Source: Marthasterias glacialis (taxonomy: Eukaryota > Echinodermata > Asteroidea > Forcipulatida > Asteriidae). Taken from it: a stretch of 64,000 nt of DNA. Positions 50,601 through 62,600 of this stretch are shown piece by piece (positions within the stretch are counted from its first letter, which is position 1; each line of letters begins with the position of its first letter). The notes below the pieces were generated by a model. The model had not been told where the DNA came from, ran no database searches, and saw only the letters and a list, made by a program, of their open reading frames with translations. The position numbers and the translations under genes were made by a program. Where the stretch lies: the NCBI GenBank assembly GCA_911728455.2, contig OU452235.1, forward strand, positions 11,022,634-11,086,633, in the 5' to 3' direction.

Positions 50601-53600
50601 CCTCTACGTCTGGGCGACCGCGTGCTTGTCCAGCACAAACATATAGTGGGCACTCAGAAGTTAGCCGACAGATGGGAACCCCACCCATATGTAGTGGTCT
50701 CTAAGCAGCCAAACCTTCCCGTTTATGTGGTCTGTTCAATGAACGATGGTAAAGAAAGAACTCTTCATCGGAATCTTCTAACCCCATGCATGTTCTTACC
50801 ATTAGGCATGCAGTCTCAGTCAAATGAAGAATTTGACGATGCAGTAGATGTTCAGCATTCGCCAATAGAAAACAACACCACAAAAAAAGAATCTCCTTCA
50901 GAGAAGATGTCAAAAGACAACACTAAGGAAACATCCATAGAAACTGCACAAGAACCCAGCAAAGACACACAAGTTGTGAATGAACAGAGCTCGGGCGATG
51001 AATATGAACACGTAGACATAACGTTTATTCCTGTGATGTTGCAGCCCGACACCCGTGAGGCACAACAAACCGATATTCTTCATTCATCCTCACAACTCCA
51101 GCCCAGTGGTTTAGTTCAAACTCCTTTGGAAAGTCTCCTTCCTGACCAAAGTGCAACACACAGCACTTTCACACAAAGTACCCCAGAGTTTACTTCACAA
51201 ATCTCTCAAGAAAGTCTAATATCAGTCGCTGGTAATCAGGGACCATTTCCCGTGGCTTCCACTGCCAAAGAATTAACAGCAGAACAAGTTCCACGTAGGT
51301 CAACAAGATGTCGTAAATCAGTCGACAGATTAACGTATGATTGTTTAGGACAAACCAAAGCACACACAGTAGGCCCCGCAGACGAGCAAAAATTCAAACA
51401 TCTCTGCCAATTAAAGGTTTTGGCTGGAAAGAAAATTCTAGAGAAATGGAAAAGCCCCCAAATGGCTGCAGCTAGAAAAAGGGTTAGCATGAGATTTTTT
51501 CTGCAAGAACACGGCTAAATTAATACGTTTGTCATAATCAGCGTTAGCAACCCCCCCTCCCCCACTTAACTAATTATTTGTTGAACACTTTCAATGTATA
51601 AAAGAGAAAGGTGTAATTACTATATTGATAATATGAAATGATATTTGGTTATTTCATTGTTTTGTTTTTCATTCTTTTGCTTTACTTTCCTATTAACGGT
51701 CAGGTTATGACATATTATGAATTATTTGCTATGCTAATAAGACTAAAGAGGTCTGAAAAGAAAACTCTTTTGTTGTTGATGTAAATAATATAATTCGTGT
51801 GGATGTAGTAAAATTTCTCGTTTGACTTGGAGTGAGAAATGAATTCTTAAAATTGATTATAAAGCCGGGCGCCAGGTTAAATAATTGCTTTTCAAGGGTA
51901 ATGTTTATTGCATAAATTTTGAATGTATAAATGCTTAAGACCCACACGATGTATATATTAACGTTTATTTGTAATTGCTTTTGTGTCAAATGTCGTGGAC
52001 GACATTTTTTTCGCAAGGGGGATTAATGTGACGGACATAAATAATAGTTTTTCCCATGAAGCCTTTATCTGGTTAACTTTAAGTATTACGTAATAATCTC
52101 ACTAGCGCCCTCAGCGGTTGATTTTTCGCGGGCTTCATCATTCTTGTTCATGACGAAGACCATTAAAGACATGTTTATCTTCGTCCACAGGTAATTATCT
52201 TTTTATTGCATTTTCATCTATATTTCATTAATATCATCCACTTAGATTAGCTACCGTCATATTTCGTTTATATTTGCCTTGGTTTGAGAATAAATGCTGT
52301 ATTTCTGCTGATTTATTCCCCCGTTTGCCTAACATTTTGGTGGCAAACGTTCACCTACTTAACGATTATTTATGTGGCCAAGACAGGCTCGTTTTACTTT
52401 AAATCGCCCTTTCTTTAGATTAAGGTACCTCTAAGTTTTCATTTAGTCTGTATATTTGTTGAATATGTTGTAATTTGGATTAGTTTTTACCTTAGTTTTC
52501 ATATGGATGACAATCCAAGATGGCGGATGCTGCCTAGAATTTTGGCGCGAACCGCGGGAATTGTCTTGAAGTAAATATAATTGTGTATTTTGATAATTAA
52601 CATTTGTATTTGATCATTCTTGTTCATGATGAAGACCATTAAAGACATGTTTATCTTCGTCCACAGAACAGTGTCATGGTGTGTTTTTGGTAAGCGTCAC
52701 ACTAATATCTAAGTAATACACTTTTATACACAAGCTTAGAAACTTTTTCAATGGGCCTTATTTTTGACAGCAAGAGGGCACCCTTTGGAGTAGATTGGGG
52801 GTCAAACCATAGAAATAGTGTGGTAAACCAGATGCAATAAGACTTCTAATGAAGCACTTAATATACAACTTTTTAGGGTTTTTTTAATAACAGCTTGAGG
52901 TTTTGTTTTAATGACAGTTTTTGATGTAATCAGTGTAAGATATTTGCTTGGACAACTTTAATTTTTAATGTTTTTAAATATTTGTGTACTTTCAAAATGA
53001 ATGAGTATTGCGCCCTCTTGCTGTCAAAAATATGGCCTATTGTATGCAAGAAATCCTTCCTTATAGCTGAACCATAGAAAGGGTCAATTTACAACTCTAC
53101 TTACTACTTGCATATTATCACTCCATTCTCCATGACCGGCTTGTAGTTTCTTTACCTTTGTGATGTCAGAGCTAACTCGTACCTTATCACCCTGAGCAAA
53201 AACATCCACCTGTAACCATGGATTTAAGGCAAGGTTGTTCAGCATTGTTTTACAAATGATAATTAGCAAATGTCAGGATGTGGATACGGTGTAATGTTAT
53301 GTATAAAAATTACATGATCTGAAAAGTGCAATTTGTGGCATGATGTGGCCGAGCGGTTTAGTGCACTGCACTCAAGCTCTGGTGTTTCTGATCAGCAAAG
53401 TGTGGGTTCGAGTCACAGTCATGACACTTGTGTCCTTAAGCAAGACATTTAACCATAATTACTTTGTCCGTCAGATGGGACAGAGAGCTGTAGGTCTCGT
53501 GAGTTGGGTAATGCATGTTAAAGAATCCAGTTACACTTATCGCTAAAAGAAGGGGTTTGCCTCGGTGCTTCTGGCACAGTTGGCAGAAGAGTGTGCGGCA

Positions 53601-56600
53601 TCACCTTGTAAACCCTTACAAGGTGCTATATAAATGCATGTCATAATTCAAACTTAGTATACCTGTGTTAAACATAATAACTGATTTGAGACGTGTTTAA
53701 GAAGTGCTACAATATAAGAAGTGAAGTGCTATCCTTGAATATTATTAAATTATGAAAACAAGGAGAACTCCCAGGCCTCCACAAGAGACATAATTGTGGG
53801 TTGGGTAAAGGAAATAAAATAACCCAGTTATACTTATCGCTAAGAGAAGGGGTTTGCCTTGGTGTTTCTGGCAGTGGCTGCTGAATGCGCTGCACCACCT
53901 TATAAAACCTTATTAAGGTGCTTACTAAAATGGCTCTCATAATTCAAAAACCTGTCTTAAAAACAACATAATTAGCACCTTGAGTACTTAATTGTTGGTA
54001 GATACATGCACAATACAAGACTCCAGTATTATTGTTATTATCAATAAGTTCCCAGGGCCCCCTAGGTATTATATTAGTGTTCTCATCTTCACCTTATTCA
54101 ATGATCCTGGATGGAAAGTCCACCTGATGTTATTGGTGGGATACTGTACTCGGATATCGCCTCGTTCCGTTACTCTGTGAACAAAGCCCAACTTGCCGAT
54201 GTACTGTGAAAACAGATGAAGTAAGATGATTTCATGATGCATTTAATGTATGTTCAGAACTCATTAAGTCCTAGCCTTTATTTCACAAAGAGCTAAGATT
54301 AATCTTAAGATGTGTATCAATCTTAATTGATGCATGTAAGCAAAGTGTGATGTTACAATACAAATCACTATGGTGACATTGACAACTCATCTTAAGATGA
54401 ATCTTAGTTCTGGGGTGGATTTCACAAAGCGCTAGGACTAGTCTGATCTCGAGTTGGGACGAGTAACTAGTCCTGACTTATAGGACTAGTCATAAGTTAG
54501 GACTAGTCCTAAGTTAGGACTAGTCCTAAGTTAGGACTAATTTTGTGAAATCCACCCCTGGAGACTTAACTCCATAAGCACCACTGAGATATCACTAGGA
54601 TATCAAGCTAGTATAATACTCTCTTCCAACCTTTTTGCAGAAAGTATTTTTTAAAAATTCAAAACGTGTGGTATCCTTCCCAGAGAGCCTTCGAACAAAG
54701 AGTAAATATAAGATCACCCCCCCCCCTTTTAAAAGAATACAAAAATCCATTTCCAAAAATGCACCTGTGGCACTCCTGACTAGCCCAGTGTAAGCCTGTA
54801 CAGCCGATTGGCTAGCTGGTAACCAAGTTGCCATGGTCACTTCCTTCTGATTGGTTAAAGCCCGGTTCATACTTCACGCGAATGGCGAAAGCGAAGTGAA
54901 TTTTCTTGCGTCACAATTGAAAAACAGCGCGAACTGAAGTATGAACCGGGCTTTAGGCACCCAGCAGGAAATGCAATTCCATCCTTTAGTATATTGAACT
55001 TGTCACACTTCAGGTCATTCTTGGCTGAGCAGCGAGTAGTTAAACATCTATCACAGTTTCTTCTTGCAAAATAATTATGTCTTCATCCTTTTGCTTGTTT
55101 TAAAAAGGGCAACATTTCATAGAGCTGCTTAGACAAAAAAACGATGCAAATAATTCTCTGATTAGCAAAAAAAATTGCAGGATACCAGTCACAGATGGTA
55201 CACGTGACATGGTATTCTGGCTGGTAACCTTATTCGGGTACAGTCGACTCTCGTTAATACGAGCTCAGATGTTACGAGGTTCCGGTTTATACGAGGTATT
55301 TTGCCGGTCCCGAACTGCCCCTGTGCGTGTTTTAATGCATTTAAATACGGATGATACGAGCACGGTCATAACGAGAACACGGATAATACGAGGTATTCTT
55401 GCGGCCCCGTAACGAGCAAATGTATTGTTTGTTTTACTTTTATAGCGAGTTTGGGGAATGAATTGTTGGGCATCGATAGTTTACCTTCATTGAGGTGAAA
55501 AATTGACGTCCCAGCCTTTCAAAACATGTGCTACCCCTCCGTTGATCATGATCAATAGAGGTGCAATTTGAGCGTTGGCAATGGTACCAGTCTATTGAAT
55601 GGTAGTACAGCGCAGATGAGAGGTGGACACCAGACCGTTTATTGTTTGCTGGTATCCCGCCTTAGCAATGAGCTATCTCACATTACTGTGACCTTACTAA
55701 GGTGTGAAAACCAATGAAAGTCAACTTTCAACTTGTCATGTTGGCCGTTGCGACCGAAACTTGGCTGCCAAGAACGGCAAGTTAAAGTCATATGCGCTCT
55801 TTTTTCAGTCATGAAAAATGTCAAGTGTTTTCATAAATTGACTTTCGAAATAAATTAATTTAATCAAAACAGTTTTATTTGCCCAAAATGTTGTATGTTT
55901 GTTTGGTACATGTACATGTATATGATCACAGTTATGCAGTGTCCATTGCAGTACGGGTGCATTTATACACGTGCGTCCATTATGTCATGCACTGTGCATT
56001 GTTAATACCGCGCTCGGATAATACGAGGTTCGGTTAATACGAGAAAAACGGGCCAGTCCGGCGGACCTCGTATTAACGAGAGTCGACTGTAAGCATATTT
56101 TATTGTGTGACAAAGAGGTGGATTTTATGCTAATAAATGAAGCAGGCACCTCTACTGATGCTACAAATTCTAACTTGAACTCTGTATCACTATTATTTTT
56201 TTAAGTATTGAAGATTTTTGGCACAATTGCTGATGTAGTAAACACAAATTATCAACATTTCCCAAACTATAGGTAATTTATCCGATCCACTAAAGTAAAT
56301 GTCATCAGTGGTCCCTACTGTATCATTTTAAACCATAAAATCGCACATTAATTTTTGATCCCAATATTAAAAAAGTCACAAATTTTAAAGGAGGATTTTG
56401 TGCACCTCTACTGATGCTACCAATTCTAACTTCAGCTCCACATCTCTACTTACATTTGAAATTTTGACAATTTTCGGCACAGTTGATGACACAGTATGAT
56501 TAAAAATTATTAATATTTCCCAAACTATAGCTAATTTACCCGATCCACACAACTTAATTGGCATCAGTAGTCCCTACTGTATCATTTTCAACCATAAAAT

Positions 56601-59600
56601 CACACACTAATTTTGAACCAAATACTTACAAAGTCACCTTGCTGTAGCCTTGAGACTATTTAAAGTTTTGACCAAAATTTATGGCAGATCTTTAAATTTT
56701 GGTCAAAAATTTAAAAAGTCACATTTAGATCTATAAAATTGGGCCCAAATTTGAACCCACCCCTCCGGGACTGGCCTTACACATGTAAAAAATAGGTGAT
56801 TATCCATTTCCACATTCAGAATTATCAAATAAAAATTGTCCTTTTTATTGCCTTCTGTGGCTGTAGACCCCTTGGATAGGCCACCACCACAGAGATCAAA
56901 CAAAGGACATGTGCCAAGGGCACATCTCTCAGCCAATGAGAGGTCTTCCTTTGACACTAGTGAGGGCGCTGATTGAGCCTGCCACGTCAGTGGCGTGTCA
57001 TGGCCGAGTGGTCTTGCGCATCAAACTCAAGGTCAGATGGCCGATTCATCTGAGTGGTGGTTTGATTATGACACTTGAGCATGCACTGAGCCATAATTGC
57101 TCCTCTTAACCCAGCTGTATAAATGGGAATCTGAGAGGGCTGAGACAGTAAACTAGTGTGTTGGATTAACCCTTTAGCACTAATTTAAGCAGTTTGGGGT
57201 CGTATGCTCCCCAGAGAGTTGAGAAAGTTTGAGGAATGGTCTCAGCATGCCTGATGAAAAGCTCCTTGATCTTTAGCTACTACGATATGTGCGCTATATA
57301 AGAACCAAATACTGTTGTCATTATTATTATTATCATATGCAAGTGGTCTATACCATTTTAGATGGTAGAAAATTGCCAGCTTTCATAGCACTGTTAACAC
57401 ATGATAAAAAGCACATGTCTCAAAAGGAGCAAGTCATACCTCTGCCATCTTGGGGTTCCATCCTCCGTGTCCCTCTTGCATGGCTTTTAGCACCTCCTCC
57501 TCCAGGATGACCTTCACCTTATCACCAACGCTGAACGTCATCAAGGCCTTCCCGTCTAGCATGGGTAACGTCTCCAGGTTGTCACCTTGGGAATAGTCAG
57601 AATAAAATCTTTTTACAAATGAAAGCTAAATGTGACTTGTACATCAGTTCAAACTGATGGGCAAAGTGGGCTTGCATCTCAGGTCAAAGAGTTTTATGCC
57701 AAAAATAAATATGCATACATCTATATATTTACTTCAAATTTTTTTTAATCCGGATTAAAAGCATTTTCTGCATAAAATTGACCCACCCAGACCCACAGTG
57801 ACATCTTTCTTTTGCTCTATATTTTGGGGCACATGTTCCATTTTGCGAGTCACACACTGCTCTAGGAGACACAAGGGGTGTTATGCGTACAAGCGTAATA
57901 TTTAGTAAATGAGAACTGTCCATATGAAACAATTTCCAGGAAGAGAATTTTCAACACTGGAGCATTGAGTAGAATGATCCAGACCAATGTACATTGATAC
58001 AGTGACGTGTCTATACTGATGTGTAGAACAGGAAATCACTCAGGAAACTTACTCATCTACCCAGGCAATTTGAATTTGCCTTTACGGAAAAAAAAATTGT
58101 TTGTGATAATAAAAACAATTCTTAATAGGGTAAAGGTTAATCCTAGAATAGAGAAATAGAATTTTAGATCTATGTTAGATCCGTTTGCTGGAAGTATGTT
58201 ACAATGAAGGGAATGGGTTTAGAGTTAGGTGTCATGGTTTCGGGACCTTAAATGTATTTCAAGTAAAGAACATATTAAGCCTGTGCGTTTACCGTTATTT
58301 TTGTAAACGTGTAACTGTCTCTGAAACGGTCGGTTACACGTGTAACCGTCTGTTTCAGAAACAAATGAGAGTTAGAAAAAACGTTTACACAACGACGGTA
58401 GTCAAAATATTGCGAATTCATCACAGCATTTTGACTTCGAGCAATCACCCTGCAAAAAAAATTAAAATAAAAACATGAAGAAACAGATCTTACATTTTAC
58501 TGTAAAATACTCTTTCCATTCATCCAGGGTATCGTAAATGTTATAATTTTAGCTAAATAAAGCCTACATGTTGTGTAGTTTTTCGTAAACATGCTACAAT
58601 TGCCAGGGAACTTTCTCCACTGACCATGCTTTCGAAGGCTTTCGCGTGCACACCAGCGATGACAATGCTGTGTAAACGTCTAGAAGTTTGTGCACCAGCG
58701 ATGTCCCGAGCATGCGCAGATTTGTCAAGTCTTAGGTGAAGACGTTTTGTCATAATGCACTGGTACATTTCAACAATAGAGGGCACACTCTCCCATTCTT
58801 TCGAGTTGTTTTGAAAGCACCCTCTAGGATTCAATGTTTCTTGCATTTAATGTAACACGCGAAGTAGCGAGATAACGAAGACCATCAGCCTGTAAATTAT
58901 TGGAAACAATGCGAATGCTTACATGTCACACGGATATTACATTCTGCATTGCGTACATGGTGATTGCAATATGGTGTGCATGTTGGGGCACTTTAGAGTG
59001 CAGTTTTTTACGGTTATCCGCACCGTAAAAATGTAAACATGTAACCAGACGATCGGTCAGTTAACCGTGTAACTGGCACAGGCTTAGAACATATATGGAC
59101 CAAACTGTGAAAATACACCATGGTGACAGCACGGTGACACTAGGATGACACCTTGGTCACATGAAATTACTGTGGTGACACCTGTGTACAACTGTGGTGA
59201 CATTATGGTGACACCTTGAGGACAGCGTTGTGACATTATGGTGACACCTTGAGGACAGCGTTGTGACATCATGGTGACACCTTGAGGACAGCTTTGTGAC
59301 ATCTAGGGGACACCTTGTTGCCATCATGATTACACTGTAGTGCTATCGTTATAAAACTGGTGACATCATGGTGACACTCTGAGGACACCTTGATGACATC
59401 ATGGTGACACCTTGGTGACACCTCGAGGACACCTTGGTGACACCTCGAGGACATCTTGGTGACATGACACTGTAGTGACACTATTGTAAAAACTGTGGTG
59501 ACACCATGGTTAAATCATGGTGACACCTTAAGGACACCATGGTGTAACACCTACCTAGTTTAGTCTAAACACCTACCTAATTTAGGTAGACTCTCCTTGT

Positions 59601-62600
59601 AGTAATATCCCCCAATAGCATCCTGGGTGTACTTCAGGTCCACCTTGCCCTTGTGACCGACCCTGTATACATTCGTTCCTCCACTTGACCACAAGACGTT
59701 GGCTACACTCCGGCCAGACTCCACGTCCCAGCCCCTGATGTCTGTGATCTTCCCCATTTTACCTTCACCACCTACAAATAAGAATGTTGAATTAAGAAAT
59801 ATGGGATGGCCAGCTTCAAAGCCAGAAGCAGGGACTTTAATATTGACATTACCAACAGTAACAAATATTGATTGCACGGGGCTCAAATTCATGGCGCTGG
59901 TTAACAAATAAATCTGCACTTACGGCGCACTGTAACAAGCGTATTTCTATGGGCAGCAGCAAGCCCTGGGTGTAAGCACAGAAATCCACGATACGCAGAG
60001 CCATGAAACTGTGCCCAAGCGGTATGTTTTGAGAGGTTGGTTAACAACCACCCTTTGCACTAAAGTTTTAATACACAATTAAGTCTGGCTTTGTAGACAA
60101 GCTTTGTGTAAAAAGTTAACCATCTTACCATCCTGATTGGCCCAGTCCCAGTCTGGCCCCCGGACGACCTTTGCCCCTGGAAATAACCCTCTCAGAGTGA
60201 TCTTGGTAGATTTCTGCCGCTTAGTGACTTTCACTCTGTAAAAGGAAAGAGGAAAACAAACACTGTTTCAATATTTCTTTTTGTTTGATCCCCAGGCAGA
60301 CTGAGTGTTACCGTATTTTCCTGCGTACAACGCGCAGGGCCCCACAAAGGCCCCATTCAAAATAAATCCTCGATGTATAAGGCGCACCGCCGTATAAGGC
60401 GCATCATGACCGCCGACACGCAGGCCAGCTTGTCCCTACTCATTGTCGGTAAATCGCTCAAAGGGGTCATTGTATTGGCCAATTGCTGAACTGATGATCC
60501 TTGGTGAGTATGGCATGCCACAATAAAAACTATTCAATTTAACCACGGACGAGTTTAGTGTCAAGCAGAAAATGTTCCAAGACAAGTGGAAACCTATAAT
60601 TAGCGTATACTTCTGTTGCCCCGTGTTATTAAATGCATCGGAAAACGATGTTATTGGTCTACAAGTAAATTACTTGCTCACCTCAATACCTCCATAAACA
60701 AGCCGTTTTCTCGGACGTGATCACGCAACGCGCTCCCTTCATTCATAAAAAATGGCAAACGTTGTCCAACAAGCATGCAACAGGTACGTACATGTGCTTC
60801 TCCCCATTGCTCAGCATGGAATTTCCCCTCAATATGCAGTAAGCATGTAACAGGTACGTGCGTGTGCTTCTCCCCATTGCTCAGCACAGGATTTTCCCAG
60901 TAAACCTTGTTCCCAAAGCTTAAACCTGAATCTCTAATGTAGATTGAAGACCAATGGGGATGAGCTCGGTCACGACCTGCAGGGACATGTGGACGATGAT
61001 GACATCATAATTCAGTGGGGTCCAATCAGTTGCCGGGAAAGGCTTGCCACACAATGCCCAAATGAATAGATCTCGTAGACATCGTGAATGTGTATTCACA
61101 CGGAAGGGTGGGGTTTGAGTATTAAATTGTTTTTCAACTATTTTGTTGTTCTTTGAGAATTAATAAAAACCTCAATAATATTGATCTGTTTCATTTCCAA
61201 TAAATTTGTTCAAAATGATATTTATCAAGAGCGACAGCGAGGATGAGGACTTTGACGGCTTCACAGACGTGTAGGAGGCACACATGACACGAATTGAACT
61301 CAACGCCTCTTTTCAGAGCCACCACACATTCGAAGAAAAGATTAACATGAAGTTGTCTTAATAAAGTTTAATATAGAAAAAATGATAAAAATAAAATCCC
61401 CTGAAAAGTCAAATTTTTTAAAATAATTTCCCATGGTCTATAACAAAGATATGATTTCCTGAGAAAGTCTATAATAAACAAGTTTCCTGAAAATAGGAAT
61501 TTCCCTCAATACTGGTGAAAAAAAACCTATTAAATTGCAATACACTATTACTGCAAGATACATTCATCAAAAGTCAAGAGTTTCCCCGCAAGTCCATCAA
61601 CAATTACTAGAGAAAAAACTCTTTGTCCTCAACGTTTACAATATAATTTTGTTGATGATTGAAGTGTACAAACATACTACATGTAGGAATAAAATACTTT
61701 AAAAGTACACATATATTTTATGATCGACGGGAACTATATGAGATGAATAGAATGCTTGAGAATCATGTGCCCACAAAGGTTGTGATGTCGGAAGGTACGG
61801 CCACACAGTAAGGTAAGATCATTGCATGATAACAGTGCCAATTGTACGGCCTTGTCGGTAAGCGGCCACACAGTAAGGTGAATTGAATGCATGACAAGCA
61901 TGTGCCAACAACACTTGGGAGACGTCTTTGTCGGAAAGCAAGGCACCCCAGTAAGGTAAACTGAAAGTACGGTAAGTCTGTACCAACAAAGGTTGTTATA
62001 GCCATTGTCGGAAACCACGGCCATGGCCGTAAAGGTAAATGAATACATGAACATCTTGTGCAAACGACCTTTATTGGAAAGCACGGCCGCTTTGTGTGGT
62101 GAGATCCGCATGATATTATAACAAAGCTCGTAGGCATAGTCGGAAAACACGGACGATCACCAGATAAGGTGCATCGGTAGATAAGACACAGTGCTGTTTT
62201 CGTACCTTTGAAAGTCAGATAAGCCGCGTCTTATACGCAGGAAAATATGGCACTCAGACAGCCCAAATGAGGCCATATACGAATTGTATGCCTGTGGAAT
62301 ACTTTTTTTATAGGACTCAAAAAAGCTCTGAGTATACAGTGCTTATTGCACATCGTAAGGAGTAGGGTAAAAACCCAACATAAAATTCTCTATCGTCATT
62401 GCAATTATTACAAATGTTAAACACATGGTTGAACATATGCAAATAACTATCCGACTATTTGTTGAGCAACTTGGCCGAGCGGACTAGTGCAACGTATATT
62501 CAAGCTCTGTCATTAATATAATAATAATAATTAGTTCTGATATAAATGAAACTTAAAGGTTTGCATGGTAGAGAGACAATGGAGGATACGTTTGCGGTAA

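Noticed and set aside
59084-59481. Cys/His-rich repeat protein on the minus strand ([11 protein letters not shown] repeats)
   Set aside because: Produced by the minisatellite unit; several frames stay open together.
59108-59545. CRISPR array
   Set aside because: Units are contiguous and degenerate with no unique spacers; eukaryotic context.
61734-62150. Two overlapping minus-strand frames of 124 and 138 codons as genes
   Set aside because: Both are by-products of a degenerate tandem repeat inside a pogo-like element.
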